DNA of 64,000 nucleotides, from assembly GCF_003208655.1 (NCBI RefSeq), contig NZ_QKLU01000010.1, positions 62,001 to 126,000 of the forward strand, in the 5' to 3' direction. Position numbers and translations under genes: made by a program. The DNA is from Pedobacter nutrimenti. GTDB taxonomy: Bacteria; Bacteroidota; Bacteroidia; Sphingobacteriales; Sphingobacteriaceae. How positions within the stretch are numbered: the stretch's first letter is position 1; each line of letters begins with the position of its first letter. The notes beneath the pieces were generated by a model that was given only the letters and a program-made list of their open reading frames with translations, had not been told where the DNA came from and did no database searches. Shown here in pieces: positions 16,115 through 25,130 of this stretch.

Positions 16115-17599
16115 TCATTTCAGCACCCATACCGAAACATTTCCGGCCGCACAGGGAAAAGCTGCCTTACCCTGTTCATCTACCAAAATTTCTTCTGTGA
16201 TGCGCCCGAGTGCATCAACAAAACTTTTTCCACTATGGCGTTGCCCAATTTCCATTTCCTTAAGCCCAGCAGTCCCATTGCTCATCACCACCGCTATGCC
16301 CGAGCCAGATTTTTCGTCCGTTCCTTCCCTGGTCCAGCCTACACAGCTTGGGTGGTCAAAATAATCCCTTTGCAAACCATAGGACAAATCTTTTCTGACC
16401 CGGCACAGTTCCGGTAATTCTGCCAGTGCCACCAGTTCGACTTCTGCCTCGTCTCCTTCGGGGTCTTTGTCTGTATAGGTACAGCCATACAGGTCCGGAT
16501 AAAACAAACAGGGAATACCCTGTTCCCTTAATAAGATCAGCGCATAAGCCAGGGGCCTGAACCAAAAATCCACATAAGATTCCAGTGCCTGCAGCGGCTG
16601 CGAATCATGGTTATCCACAAAGGTAACCGACAATTCGGGATGATAGGCCACAAGGGTCCCCTCGAAAATTTTGCTCAGGTCAAAGTGCTCCCCTTCTTTG
16701 CCCGCCAGGTACAGGTTATGGTGCAAAATAGAATCAAAAAGCTGCATTCGTCCATCGGTAAGCCCTAAATAGGCATCCAGTGCTTCTACCCCCTCTATAA
16801 TCCAGTTTTCGGCCACGACAAAAAAGTCCCGGTTAAAGGTGCTTTTCATATGGTCCAGCCATTCATTTAAAAAATCAGCAGCAATATGTTTTACCGCATC
16901 CAGACGAAAACCATCCATGCCACAGGTTTTATAATACCACTCCCCCCACCTTTTCAGCTCTTCGCGCACAGCAGGGTTCCTGAAATCTACATCATTAAAC
17001 ATCAGATAATCGTAATTCCCGTTTTCCTGTGAGGGCACTTCCTCCCAGCCCTCCCCATATTCATTTTGAATGGAGAAAATCCCTTCCCGATCCGGATCAA
17101 CAATTTTATCCACCCCGCTGAAACACTGAAAGTCCCATATAAATTCCGAATAAAGGCCTTTTCTGCCGGGGAAAGTAAATTTTGTCCAGGCCTGGGCCTG
17201 GATGACCTCTGAAGTAAATTCCAGCCGGTTTTGCGGGTTTACTTCCCTGACTTTGACCTCCTGGAGTTCATCGGCACCCGCTTTATGGTTAAAAACCACA
17301 TCTGCAATGGCCGATATGCCCGCAGCTTTAAGTTTTTTAATGGCCAAAATGTAATCCTTTTTGCTGCCATACCTGGTTTCTACCGTGTTTTTCTGATCAA
17401 ATTCGCCCAGATCAAAAAGATCATAACAATCATAGCCCACTGAATATCCTCCTGAGGTGGCTTTATAAGCCGGAGGTAGCCAGGCACCCGTCACCCCTAA
17501 AGACGCGAGTTTTTTTGCTTCGCCAGCTGTTTTTTTCCAAAGCGGGGAATGGTCATTGTAATACCAGTGAAAGTACTGGATCAGTAGCTGATTGATCAT
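16115..17599 (-). CDS. Alpha-amylase (GH13, cytoplasmic type)
   Basis: A 494-residue glycoside hydrolase family 13 enzyme that cleaves alpha-1,4-glucans with retention. No signal peptide, so cytoplasmic, as in E. coli AmyA-like enzymes. Region I is D-V-V-F-N-H-K-A-G. The catalytic nucleophile Asp234 lies in G-F-R-L-D-A-V-K-H, the acid/base Glu264 in V-V-A-E-N-W and the third carboxylate Asp332 in V-D-N-H-D. All three are present, so the enzyme should be active. The C-terminal beta domain is present and length is normal. It stands alone, with no glycogen or maltose genes nearby. ATG start; convergent with the Plug gene, with only 4 bp between stops. Confidence 0.94.
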   Translation of the reverse strand: MINQLLIQYFHWYYNDHSPLWKKTAGEAKKLASLGVTGAWLPPAYKATSGGYSVGYDCYDLFDLGEFDQKNTVETRYGSKKDYILAIKKLKAAGISAIADVVFNHKAGADELQEVKVREVNPQNRLEFTSEVIQAQAWTKFTFPGRKGLYSEFIWDFQCFSGVDKIVDPDREGIFSIQNEYGEGWEEVPSQENGNYDYLMFNDVDFRNPAVREELKRWGEWYYKTCGMDGFRLDAVKHIAADFLNEWLDHMKSTFNRDFFVVAENWIIEGVEALDAYLGLTDGRMQLFDSILHHNLYLAGKEGEHFDLSKIFEGTLVAYHPELSVTFVDNHDSQPLQALESYVDFWFRPLAYALILLREQGIPCLFYPDLYGCTYTDKDPEGDEAEVELVALAELPELCRVRKDLSYGLQRDYFDHPSCVGWTREGTDEKSGSGIAVVMSNGTAGLKEMEIGQRHSGKSFVDALGRITEEILVDEQGKAAFPCAAGNVSVWVLK

Positions 17600-17660
17600 A
17601 AATATAAAGGTGGGTTTGTTCGCTTATGCAATACAATAACATGAAGTTGGACAATTTGTT

Positions 17661-17668
17661 TATTTTTG
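17661..17668 (+). promoter_or_regulatory. -7 box deciding the thioesterase start
   Basis: TATTTTTG ends 8 bp before the ATG at 17677. In-frame ATGs at 17626 and 17641 lie upstream of this box and would not be in the transcript. Confidence 0.7.
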
Positions 17669-17676
17669 CAGGAATT

Positions 17677-18198
17677 ATGAGTATAAAAGTTAAAAACCCT
17701 AAGGATTCGTTCACCATCATGAATGAACTGGTATTGCCAAATGACACCAATACCTTAAACAACTTAATGGGTGGCAGATTACTGCACTGGATGGATATCG
17801 CTGCGGCAATTTCTGCGCAAAAACATTGTAACCGGATTGTTGTTACTGCTTCTGTAGATAATGTTTCTTTTAAACAGGCCATCAAACTTGGAGATGTGAT
17901 CACCATTGAAGCCAAGGTTACCCGTGCCTTCAACACCTCAGTAGAGGTCCGTCTGGATGTATGGGCAGAAAACATTCCTTCGGGCAGCAGGGTAAAATCC
18001 AATGAGGCTTATTATACTTTTGTTGCCGTGGATCAAAGTGGAAGGACCATTCCTGTGCCAGAGCTGGTACCAGAAAGTGCAGAAGAAACAGAATTGTTTG
18101 AAGGAGCGTTAAGACGCAGGCAATTGCGTTTGATTCTGGGCGGAAAAATGAAACCAAATGATGCCCTGGAATTGAAAGCCTTATTTTTTAAAGAATAA
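17677..18198 (+). CDS. Acyl-CoA thioesterase (hotdog fold)
   Basis: A 173-residue protein starting M-S-I-K-V-K-N-P-K-D-S. It belongs to the YciA/BFIT-type acyl-CoA hydrolases: M-N-E-L-V-L-P-N-D-T-N-T-L-N-N-L-M-G-G is the hotdog helix motif with the catalytic Asn/Asp region. A-S-V-D-N-V-S-F-K-Q-A-I-K-L-G-D and the later E-A-Y-Y-T-F-V-A complete the fold. It hydrolyses acyl-CoA to free acid and CoA; chain preference unknown. The open frame extends to 17626, but the -7 box at 17661 favours the shorter start. The antiporter gene follows after 19 bp, probably in the same transcript. Confidence 0.92.
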   Translation: MSIKVKNPKDSFTIMNELVLPNDTNTLNNLMGGRLLHWMDIAAAISAQKHCNRIVVTASVDNVSFKQAIKLGDVITIEAKVTRAFNTSVEVRLDVWAENIPSGSRVKSNEAYYTFVAVDQSGRTIPVPELVPESAEETELFEGALRRRQLRLILGGKMKPNDALELKALFFKE

Positions 18199-18217
18199 AC
18201 CAACAGGAGTTTAAAAT

Positions 18218-19411
18218 ATGACCACCTATACAACACTCATCATATTAAGCGGCCTGGTCATATTTTCATACCTTTTTGACCTGGTAGCAAGTAAAACAAA
18301 ACTTCCATCGGTCCTGCTGCTCCTGCTGTTGGGCATCGGCTTGAGGCTGCTGGTAGACAAGCTTAATGTACATCCCTATGATTTCATGGGCATTTTACCT
18401 GCGCTTGGAACTGTCGGTTTGATCCTTATTGTTTTTGAAGGCTCCCTGGAACTCAAGTACGACCGGCACAAGAATAAAATTATTAAAGGGGCCTTTCTTT
18501 CTGCACTGTTTATCCTCATTGCGACCGTATCGGTCATTACCTTTATCATTTACCAGATTACCGGAAGAGACTTGTACATCTGTTTTACAAATGCCATCCC
18601 TTTTAGTGTCATCAGTTCTGCAATTGCCATTCCTTCGGCCGCAGCCCTGAGCGGCAAGGGCAAGGAATTCATCATTTATGAATCTTCCTTTTCGGATATC
18701 CTGGGCATTATTCTGTTTAATTTTGCCATATCCAATCCCAATATTTCCATCTCTTCTTTTACCGGACTGGGCATCAGCACTCTGCTAATTCTGGTTTGCT
18801 CGGCCATTTCCTGCATCCTGCTGTTGTACCTGATGGGAAGGTTGTCGCATCACATTAAATTTTTCCTGATCATTTCCATTCTGATCCTGGTCTATGCCAT
18901 CGGACAATCCTATCATTTGTCTTCCCTGGTCCTGATCCTGTCTTTCGGACTTTTCCTGAACAATGCAGATGCAATAGAACATGCCTGGTTCAGGGGGATT
19001 TTTATTTACAAGAACCTCTCCAACGACCTGACCCAATTGTACCAGCTTTCGGCCGAGAGTGCTTTTATCATCCGTACCTTCTTTTTTGTCATTTTTGGTT
19101 TCACCATGAACATTTATGACCTGAACAATATAGACATCCTCGCCAACGGCCTTTTTATACTGGCCTCTATTTTTATCATCCGCTTTTTGTACCTGAAAAT
19201 TTTCAGAAAGGAAAACAGCGGTGCAGAGACTTTTATTGCACCAAGGGGGCTCATTAGTATCCTGCTGTATTTTAACCTGCCTGCCAGCCTTAAAATACCA
19301 CAGGTAGGCCCTGCATTTCTATTTATGGTGGTACTGGGTTCCAGTCTGATCATGAGCATCGGTTTGTTGTCCAGTAAAAAAACACCTAAAATAGCAGAGC
19401 CGGAAAAATAG
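18218..19411 (+). CDS. Cation:proton antiporter (CPA family)
   Basis: A 397-residue polytopic membrane protein with about 12 hydrophobic segments. The N-terminal half has L-P-S-V-L-L-L-L-L-L-G-I-G and I-L-I-V-F-E-G-S-L-E-L, the typical NhaP/CPA1 helix pattern, and F-S-V-I-S-S-A-I-A-I-P-S-A-A in the core. No C-terminal TrkA-type regulatory domain is present, so it is a minimal Na+(K+)/H+ antiporter. It follows the thioesterase gene by 19 bp with an AGGAG-like stretch 8 bp before the ATG, unusual for this phylum. Confidence 0.9.
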   Translation: MTTYTTLIILSGLVIFSYLFDLVASKTKLPSVLLLLLLGIGLRLLVDKLNVHPYDFMGILPALGTVGLILIVFEGSLELKYDRHKNKIIKGAFLSALFILIATVSVITFIIYQITGRDLYICFTNAIPFSVISSAIAIPSAAALSGKGKEFIIYESSFSDILGIILFNFAISNPNISISSFTGLGISTLLILVCSAISCILLLYLMGRLSHHIKFFLIISILILVYAIGQSYHLSSLVLILSFGLFLNNADAIEHAWFRGIFIYKNLSNDLTQLYQLSAESAFIIRTFFFVIFGFTMNIYDLNNIDILANGLFILASIFIIRFLYLKIFRKENSGAETFIAPRGLISILLYFNLPASLKIPQVGPAFLFMVVLGSSLIMSIGLLSSKKTPKIAEPEK

Positions 19412-19424
19412 TAGTTTTTCCGGC
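19399..19424 (+). terminator. Hairpin over the antiporter stop codon
   Basis: A perfect 10-bp stem (GCCGGAAAAA with TTTTTCCGGC) with a 6-nt loop that includes the TAG stop (19409-19411). There is no good T-run after it, so its terminator activity is uncertain. Confidence 0.45.
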
Positions 19425-19456
19425 CCGGTAATTATTTTTGCACAAAAACTAAAGGT

Positions 19457-19870
19457 TTAACTGCCCATTTCCAGAATTTTGTCAAACTCTTCGGCTTTAA
19501 GTTTCATCACCGATAAGCGGCCCTGTCTGACCAGTGAAATATCTTTAAGGCTTTCTTCCGCTTTGATCTGTTCAAGGGTAACCGGATGCTTCAGCGCTTC
19601 AACAGGCGCAAGGTCCACCACCACCCAGTTGGCATCATCAGTCGTTGGGTCCTGATAGTATTCCTTCACCACTTTGGCTATGCCCACCACATGTTTGCCC
19701 TCATTGCTATGGTAAAAAAGAACCAGGTCTCCTTCCTTCATTTCTTTCAGGTTATTACGGGCCTGGTAATTGCGTACGCCATCCCAAAAAGTCCGGCCAT
19801 CCTGATTAAATTTTTCCCAGCTGTATTTAAAAGGTTCTGATTTGACTAACCAATATTGCGTATTCTTCAT
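19457..19870 (-). CDS. EVE domain-containing protein
   Basis: A 137-residue single-domain protein. It starts with Y-W-L-V-K-S-E-P and contains F-W-D-G-V-R-N-Y-Q-A-R-N-N-L, G-D-L-V-L-F-Y-H-S-N-E-G-K-H-V-V-G-I and W-V-V-V-D-L-A-P, all diagnostic of EVE (PUA-related) domains that bind modified bases in DNA or RNA. Stand-alone EVE proteins are widespread; the modified nucleotide recognised is not known here. No restriction gene is adjacent. A -7 box on the same strand at 19947-19954 gives a ~70-nt leader. Confidence 0.93.
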   Translation of the reverse strand: MKNTQYWLVKSEPFKYSWEKFNQDGRTFWDGVRNYQARNNLKEMKEGDLVLFYHSNEGKHVVGIAKVVKEYYQDPTTDDANWVVVDLAPVEALKHPVTLEQIKAEESLKDISLVRQGRLSVMKLKAEEFDKILEMGS

Positions 19871-19946
19871 CTTTAAAATTTTCTTTTAAAATTTCCCCAA
19901 GCCGCTGCTGACCCTGCAAAGCTGCAATCCTATGGGGCTACTGTTG

Positions 19947-19954
19947 CAAAAATA
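19947..19954 (-). promoter_or_regulatory. -7 box of the EVE gene
   Basis: TATTTTTG read on the minus strand, about 77 bp before the ATG at 19870. Confidence 0.55.
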
Positions 19955-20000
19955 GCAAACTCCGGCTAACCTGAACTATATTTTTGCAGGCCATTGCTGC

Positions 20001-20984
20001 TTAAAGCACTGAAGCATCCTTATGGTACCTGCTCCGGTACTCCAGTGGCGAAAGTCCTGTAATTTTTTTAAACGTTTGCCGGAAAGCTTTCTGATCGGCA
20101 TACCCCACAGCGTACATCACTTCTGTAATGTTTTTAGCCCCGTTTTCGAGTTCTTTTTTAGCCACCTCTACCCTTACCCGTTGCAAGTACTCGGCAGGTG
20201 TATTTCCTGTAGCTTTGATAAAACGCCGGTCAAAATTCCGTCTGCTTATCGAAAAGCGTTCCGCAAGTTCAGCGGCTGAGAACAACTGCTGCGGATGTCC
20301 CTCAATCAGGGCCTGTGCTTTTTTGACCACCTGGTCATCGTGCCCTTTCTGACCGGTAAAAATAGTAAAGGGCGACTGGCTGTGGCGGTCTATGTCCACC
20401 TGTAAAATTTTAGAGCAGTAAATGGCGGTTTTCCGGTCATAGTATTTTTCAACCAGGTACAGCAAAAGGTTCAGAAAAGAAAAAGCCCCTCCATTGGTAT
20501 AAATACCTTGTTCATCTGTAATGAGCTGTTCGGTCTGAAGATGCACCTTTGGAAACATTCCTTTAAACTGACCAGCAGCAATCCAATGCGTAGAACAATT
20601 TTTACCATCCAGCAGGCCAGTTGCCGCCAACATAAAAGCGCCCGTGCAGATGCTGGCAATTTCGGCCCCACCCAGGTATTGCTCCTTTAACCAGTCAATC
20701 AGCGCGGTGTTCAGTTTTAAAGATTTGATGTAGTCGCGGTTCAGGGCCGGGATAATGATCAGGTTTGTCTTGGTAATGGCCGAAATATGGGTATGCGGCT
20801 GAACAACAAATAAGCCATCATACAATTCAACCCGTTGGGACAAGCCTGCCAGCTGCACTTTAAATACAGCTTTGTTGCCAAGACTTTCCCAGTATTCATT
20901 TGCCCTGTTGAATACTTTAAAGGAGCCAATCATGCTGCTCAGGTTATTTTGTCCGTCCGGAACCACAATGGTAAGGTGTAACAT
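20001..20984 (-). CDS. GlxA family transcriptional regulator (DJ-1/PfpI plus AraC HTH)
   Basis: A 327-residue regulator. Residues 1-~190 form a DJ-1/PfpI-like domain with the nucleophile-elbow segment G-G-A-E-I-A-S-I-C-T-G-A-F-M-L-A near residue 110 and T-H-W at about 133. The C-terminal ~110 residues are an AraC/XylS helix-turn-helix pair (F-S-I-S-R-R-N-F-D-R-R-F, then V-G-Y-A-D-Q-K-A-F-R-Q-T-F-K-K-I-T-G-L-S-P-L-E-Y-R). GlxA-type proteins sense small metabolites; the ligand is unknown here. A perfect 11-bp inverted repeat lies immediately upstream of the ATG and may be its own operator. Targets cannot be inferred from neighbours. Confidence 0.92.
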   Translation of the reverse strand: MLHLTIVVPDGQNNLSSMIGSFKVFNRANEYWESLGNKAVFKVQLAGLSQRVELYDGLFVVQPHTHISAITKTNLIIIPALNRDYIKSLKLNTALIDWLKEQYLGGAEIASICTGAFMLAATGLLDGKNCSTHWIAAGQFKGMFPKVHLQTEQLITDEQGIYTNGGAFSFLNLLLYLVEKYYDRKTAIYCSKILQVDIDRHSQSPFTIFTGQKGHDDQVVKKAQALIEGHPQQLFSAAELAERFSISRRNFDRRFIKATGNTPAEYLQRVRVEVAKKELENGAKNITEVMYAVGYADQKAFRQTFKKITGLSPLEYRSRYHKDASVL

Positions 20985-20986
20985 GC

Positions 20987-21013
20987 TGTTTAATTTTTAA
21001 TTAAAATTAAACA
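20987..21013. promoter_or_regulatory. Perfect inverted repeat at the GlxA-type regulator start
   Basis: TGTTTAATTTT and AAAATTAAACA, perfect 11-bp arms with a 5-bp centre, ending 3 bp before the start codon at 20984. It is AT-rich, so chance is possible, but the arm length and position suggest an operator for autoregulation. Confidence 0.45.
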
Positions 21014-21177
21014 ATAAGCTTGTCCATATCAACCCCCCGTGCCGTCCAAATATACTCCCGGAACCAGCACTTTCAACACCCTTTTTATAAAATTCATAAC
21101 AGTAATACATCAGATGGTCAAGGTCATACAAAAGAAATAAAGATATCTTCACATATAGATATAAAAACATATTTACA

Positions 21178-21209
21178 TAAAAAAAGCATCCTGAAATTGT
21201 TCAGGATGC
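21178..21209 (-). terminator. Terminator of the zinc metalloprotease gene
   Basis: Stem GCATCCTGAA/TTCAGGATGC (21186-21195 and 21200-21209), 4-nt loop, with a T-run on the minus strand, 26 bp after the stop at 21235. Confidence 0.9.
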
Positions 21210-21234
21210 CTTTAACAAATGATTAAAAGGAATT

Positions 21235-23799
21235 TTATCCTTTAGGGTCCAGTGCATTTTCAATCCTGTCGGAAAGGTCCTGCAAATGGTACTTGCTCAA
21301 ACCTGAAGCCTGAGGGATCGCGCTTTTAAGCGTAGCATTCAATTCCCTTAACTGGGCTTTTACCACAGAAAGCACATCGTTCTGCGAAGCACTCAGTTTT
21401 GTGGAAACAGGTGTAGCTCTTCTGCCACCGGTAAATGCAGCAGCTGTAGCCGTAACAGGTGCCGGTTTAAGGATCAGCACCAGTTTTTCTACATAGGCCT
21501 TTTGCAGGTTACGACGGTAAACATCAATGTTCTGATTGCCTTTCAGCTCTGAGAAAACAGACGACTGAAGGTCTGCAAAAAGGTCACTGATTTTATAAGC
21601 AGCTGCACCATCTGTGGCTTCTGCCGAGATTAGCTTGCTTAAAGTGTTTACGCTCAACAGTCTGCTCAGTACAGGTGCCTGCAGTTTATTGATTACTTCC
21701 AGTGGATCTGTTCCTGTGTTGTCCAGAATCTGTTTGTCCAGTAACCAGGAAGGCGTACTGAATAAATTCCTTTCCAGGAAAGTCATGGCTTCCTTCTGTG
21801 TTGCCGCAGGGGTTCTTTCATAAACAGCACCTGCTTGTTCTACCGTTTTGGGGGTTTCATAAATACCGCCTACATTTTTGGCCACATGCCCCATATAACG
21901 CCCAAACTGGGTGGTCAGCTGTCCGTACATGTTTTCCAGGTTATCATAACCTTCATTATTGGTTTTGGTCCATTCAGGAAGTTTAGCCAGGATCACCTTT
22001 AAATTTTTAATCCCGTATTCGCTAGCTTTCATGGCATTGTCACCCAGGTCCTCATTCTGTGAACGCGGGTCATCCGGATTGGTTTCTGTTCCAAACCACA
22101 GCCTTTTGTTCTGCAGTTTTTCTATGGTCAGCTTGTTGAGTACCGGCACTTCTGCATCCGGTGTTTTGGCATCCGGCAACAACTTATAACCCCATTCTAT
22201 CGCCCATTTGTCGTAATCACCAATTCTTGGATAAATGCCTTTCGGGGAAATCTTATCTTCAGGCTGCGCTACATAGTTAAACCGGGCATAATCCATAATG
22301 GAAGGTGTATGTCCATTGGCTTCTACAAATGCTTTATCCCTTAATTTCTCTACAGGGACAGTAGAACTGGAACCATAATTATGACGCAGGCCAAGGGTAT
22401 GTCCAACTTCATGTGAAGAGACAAAACGGATCAGGTCTCCCATCAGTTCATCACTGAACTCCATTTTACGTGCCCTTGGATCAATTGCCGCAGTCTGGAT
22501 CATATACCAGTCGTGTACCAGCTTCATCACATTGTGGTACCAGTTGATGTGGCTTTCTATAATCTCACCACTTCTTGGATCGGCAATGCTTGGTCCGCTG
22601 GCATTGGCAATTTCAGAGGGTTTGTATACAATAGCAGAATGCGTGGCATCGTCCAGGCTCCAGGTGGAATCCTGTTTGGCACTTGGGGCTTCTTTTGCCT
22701 GAATCGCATTTTTAAAGCCTGCTTTTTCAAAAGCTTTTTGCCAGTCGTTTACGCCCGCAATCAGGTAAGGGATCCATTTTTTTGGTGTCGCCGGATCAAT
22801 ATAAAAAACAATGGGTTTTGCCGGTTCTACCAGCTCTCCGCGTTTGTATTTGGCCAAATCTCCTGGTTTAGGCTCCAGTCTCCATCTTTTTACAATTTCT
22901 ACTTCTTTAACGCCCTGAGGGTTCAGGTCGAAATCTGTATAGCCCACTGCAAAAAATCCTACACGCGGATCAAAATACCTGGCCTTCATTGGAACCTTTG
23001 GCAAAATCACCAAAGAGGTATTCAGTTCTACAGTAGAAGAACCTGTTGCGCCACCACCCATCATCGGTGAAGGGGCAGCTGCACCAAAAGGAGAAGGTGC
23101 TGCAGCCAGTGCATAAGTTTTAACCGTGGTAATCTCTACGTTTTTCGGGAAACTGCGAACATTGAGGATATAACTTTTATCGGCCTGTTGCGCGCCCAGT
23201 CTCAACTGACTTTTCATTTGGGAAGAACCAAAATAAAAAATCTCATTGTCACTGTTGATGTAATCGGTCATGTCAATGACACTGCTTTTTTTATCAGGGC
23301 CGTAGGCAGCCACGTTAAAAGAAGCTGCAATGGCCTGTATATTGGAATTCTGCAGGGAACGGTACATGGCCGTCGTGCTGTCAGGCCCGTAAGTACGGTA
23401 AGAAAGTTTACGCATAAAAATGCGGTTATTCGGTCCTTTTTCAAAGCGGATCACACTGCTGCCAATCTGATCGCCTGCGTATCCTGAGGCAGAACGCACC
23501 TCGGCCCCTGCTTTGGAAATCCGGTTCACCACCAGAATTTCACGCCCCAAAGTAGAATCGGCCAGTTCAAAAAAGAATTTATCTTCCACTTTGTGTGTAG
23601 TGATCATCCCTTTTCGGGTAATGGCCTTATCGGTGATGACCGAGGCATAAGGCTTGGGTGTTGCTTTTACAGCGCCAAAGGCCCCCGGAGCCCTTCTGCT
23701 GGTATCACTGGAAGCCTGAGCGGACATCGGCCTGTTTTGTGCATTAGCCATAGAAAGACAGGCCAGTGCTACTGCCGGTAAGAGTAGAGTTTTTTTCAT
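21235..23799 (-). CDS. Secreted zinc-dependent metalloprotease (DUF5117/DUF5118/DUF4953 type)
   Basis: An 854-residue exported protease. Signal peptide residues 1-20 (ending S-M-A-N-A-Q). The DUF5118/DUF5117-type N-terminal beta region includes D-K-F-F-F-E-L and the R-Y-F-D-P-R-V-G-F-F segment. The catalytic domain has F-Y-I-D-P-A-T-P-K-K-W and the metzincin-type motif H-E-V-G-H-T-L-G-L-R-H at about residues 463-473, followed by S-I-M-D-Y, the Met-turn. All zinc ligands are intact. The C-terminal ~200 residues are helical. It is larger than classical metzincins but typical of this Bacteroidota family; substrates are unknown. A -7 box at 23929-23936 implies a ~120-nt leader. It is a single gene closed by a terminator. 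Confidence 0.93.
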   Translation of the reverse strand: MKKTLLLPAVALACLSMANAQNRPMSAQASSDTSRRAPGAFGAVKATPKPYASVITDKAITRKGMITTHKVEDKFFFELADSTLGREILVVNRISKAGAEVRSASGYAGDQIGSSVIRFEKGPNNRIFMRKLSYRTYGPDSTTAMYRSLQNSNIQAIAASFNVAAYGPDKKSSVIDMTDYINSDNEIFYFGSSQMKSQLRLGAQQADKSYILNVRSFPKNVEITTVKTYALAAAPSPFGAAAPSPMMGGGATGSSTVELNTSLVILPKVPMKARYFDPRVGFFAVGYTDFDLNPQGVKEVEIVKRWRLEPKPGDLAKYKRGELVEPAKPIVFYIDPATPKKWIPYLIAGVNDWQKAFEKAGFKNAIQAKEAPSAKQDSTWSLDDATHSAIVYKPSEIANASGPSIADPRSGEIIESHINWYHNVMKLVHDWYMIQTAAIDPRARKMEFSDELMGDLIRFVSSHEVGHTLGLRHNYGSSSTVPVEKLRDKAFVEANGHTPSIMDYARFNYVAQPEDKISPKGIYPRIGDYDKWAIEWGYKLLPDAKTPDAEVPVLNKLTIEKLQNKRLWFGTETNPDDPRSQNEDLGDNAMKASEYGIKNLKVILAKLPEWTKTNNEGYDNLENMYGQLTTQFGRYMGHVAKNVGGIYETPKTVEQAGAVYERTPAATQKEAMTFLERNLFSTPSWLLDKQILDNTGTDPLEVINKLQAPVLSRLLSVNTLSKLISAEATDGAAAYKISDLFADLQSSVFSELKGNQNIDVYRRNLQKAYVEKLVLILKPAPVTATAAAFTGGRRATPVSTKLSASQNDVLSVVKAQLRELNATLKSAIPQASGLSKYHLQDLSDRIENALDPKG

Positions 23800-23928
23800 C
23801 TGTTTTGGTTTATCGTTTTTTTTGTCAGATGGAACCGTTGATATTTGTCTTAAACATTTCCTGGCGGGATTTAATATTTCAGACCAGGTACATCGGTTTC
23901 ATGAACAAGAATAAGTTTAGTTAAAGGA

Positions 23929-23936
23929 CAAATATA
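23929..23936 (-). promoter_or_regulatory. -7 box of the zinc metalloprotease gene
   Basis: TATATTTG on the minus strand, 129 bp before the ATG. The 249-bp gap between this gene and holA contains nothing else I recognise. Confidence 0.55.
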
Positions 23937-24048
23937 ATGGCTTCAAACACTCCGGAGCCGCTTTCTGTATAACTTTGCAGTTACATAAGCTTATTGAGCC
24001 CTTGTTTCTGCAAAAAAGAAACTTATTCTTCTGAAAAAAAGAAAAAAA

Positions 24049-25074
24049 TCAATGAATCATCCTGAACAGCAACTCCTTAAGAAGTTCGCCTTCGGTGGTA
24101 TTCCCTGTGCTGTCGACCCCTTTACTTTTCAGGTCGTACTCCCGCAACAGGCTAATGATGTCAAAGGTTTTATTCAGGTGATAGGTCCTGGCAGCCATTT
24201 CATAATCCTTTACAAAATAAGGATTAACGCCCAGCTCTTTTGCTGCGTCATTTTTGTTGGGCAGGTAATGGTATTTAAGGATTTTTGTAAAATAGGAATT
24301 CAGATTGGCCATAATCATCACCATCGGATTGGCTTTGGGGTTATCGGCAAAATAGTTAACGATTTGATTGCATTTGAGTACATCTCTTGCTGCCAATGCC
24401 TTTTGCAGCTCAAAGACATTGTATTCTTTGCTAATTCCAATATTCCTTTGCACCAGGTCTGTGTCAATTGTGGTTTCCCTGGTGATATTGAGCAAAAGCT
24501 TTTCTATTTCATTGGCGATTTTGGAAAGGTCCGCACCCAGATATTCGGCCATCAGGGCCGAGGCCTGCGGGGCAATTTTATATCCTTTTTCTTTTACCAG
24601 TTCATCTATCCACTGGGCCAGCTTATAATCCCTTACCGGATCTGACTGAAAAACCAGACCCGATTTGGAAATGGATTTGAAAAGTTTTTTACGCTTGTCA
24701 AAATTCGCATACTTATAGCCCAGCACCAGAATGGTCGATGCAAGAGGGTTATCAAAATAACTTTGCACAAACTCGGCCTGTTTACTGCTGCCCTCTGTTT
24801 CTTTGCTCCATTTCAGGTCCTGTGCCTCTTTGACCACAATAAGCTGATAATCGGACATCATCGGATAGCGCTTGGCCGCATTCATAATGGTGGCCATATC
24901 CGTGTCTTTACCATACAATACCGTCTGGTTAAAGCCCTTTTCCATTTCATTGAGTACATGTTCTTCCATGTAATCAATAATCTGGTCTATGTAATAAGGT
25001 TCTTCACCATGCAGTAAATAAACAGGCTTAAACTTTTTGGCTTTGAGGTCTTTGATAATATCTGCTGCAGTCAT
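24049..25074 (-). CDS. holA: DNA polymerase III subunit delta
   Basis: A 341-residue clamp-loader subunit that opens the beta clamp in the pol III holoenzyme. It begins M-T-A-A-D-I-I-K-D-L-K and contains K-P-V-Y-L-L-H-G-E-E-P-Y-Y-I-D, the family start of the AAA+-like domain I with no functional Walker A. A-K-R-Y-P-M-M-S-D-Y-Q-L-I-V-V-K-E-A and the L-L-N-I-T-R-E-T-T-I-D domain follow, then the helical C-terminal collar domain. The frame can be extended to a TTG at 25086, but that codon overlaps the -7 box at 25084-25091, so the ATG at 25074 is the start. Divergent from the HsdR-N-like gene. Confidence 0.95.
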   Translation of the reverse strand: MTAADIIKDLKAKKFKPVYLLHGEEPYYIDQIIDYMEEHVLNEMEKGFNQTVLYGKDTDMATIMNAAKRYPMMSDYQLIVVKEAQDLKWSKETEGSSKQAEFVQSYFDNPLASTILVLGYKYANFDKRKKLFKSISKSGLVFQSDPVRDYKLAQWIDELVKEKGYKIAPQASALMAEYLGADLSKIANEIEKLLLNITRETTIDTDLVQRNIGISKEYNVFELQKALAARDVLKCNQIVNYFADNPKANPMVMIMANLNSYFTKILKYHYLPNKNDAAKELGVNPYFVKDYEMAARTYHLNKTFDIISLLREYDLKSKGVDSTGNTTEGELLKELLFRMIH

Positions 25075-25083
25075 ATAATTATC

Positions 25084-25091
25084 CAAATGTA
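25084..25091 (-). promoter_or_regulatory. -7 box of holA
   Basis: TACATTTG on the minus strand, 9 bp before the ATG at 25074, giving a leaderless or very short-leader mRNA. Confidence 0.6.
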
Positions 25092-25117
25092 ACGGCTAAA
25101 AACTAAATATTAAAGGT

Positions 25118-25125
25118 TATTTTTG
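25118..25125 (+). promoter_or_regulatory. -7 box of the HsdR-N-like gene
   Basis: TATTTTTG ending 5 bp before the ATG at 25131. Together with the holA box it makes a compact divergent promoter pair. Confidence 0.65.
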
Positions 25126-25130
25126 CACAA

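Noticed and set aside
17626..17676. Longer N-terminus of the thioesterase (ATG 17626 or 17641)
   Set aside because: The only good -7 box lies at 17661-17668, downstream of both codons, and the hotdog-family start matches ATG 17677.
19433..19440. Plus-strand -7 box TATTTTTG as promoter of an antisense RNA to the EVE gene (and a similar box at 19979-19986 toward the GlxA gene)
   Set aside because: No -33 box at the right distance and no ORF downstream; such boxes are frequent by chance in AT-rich gaps.
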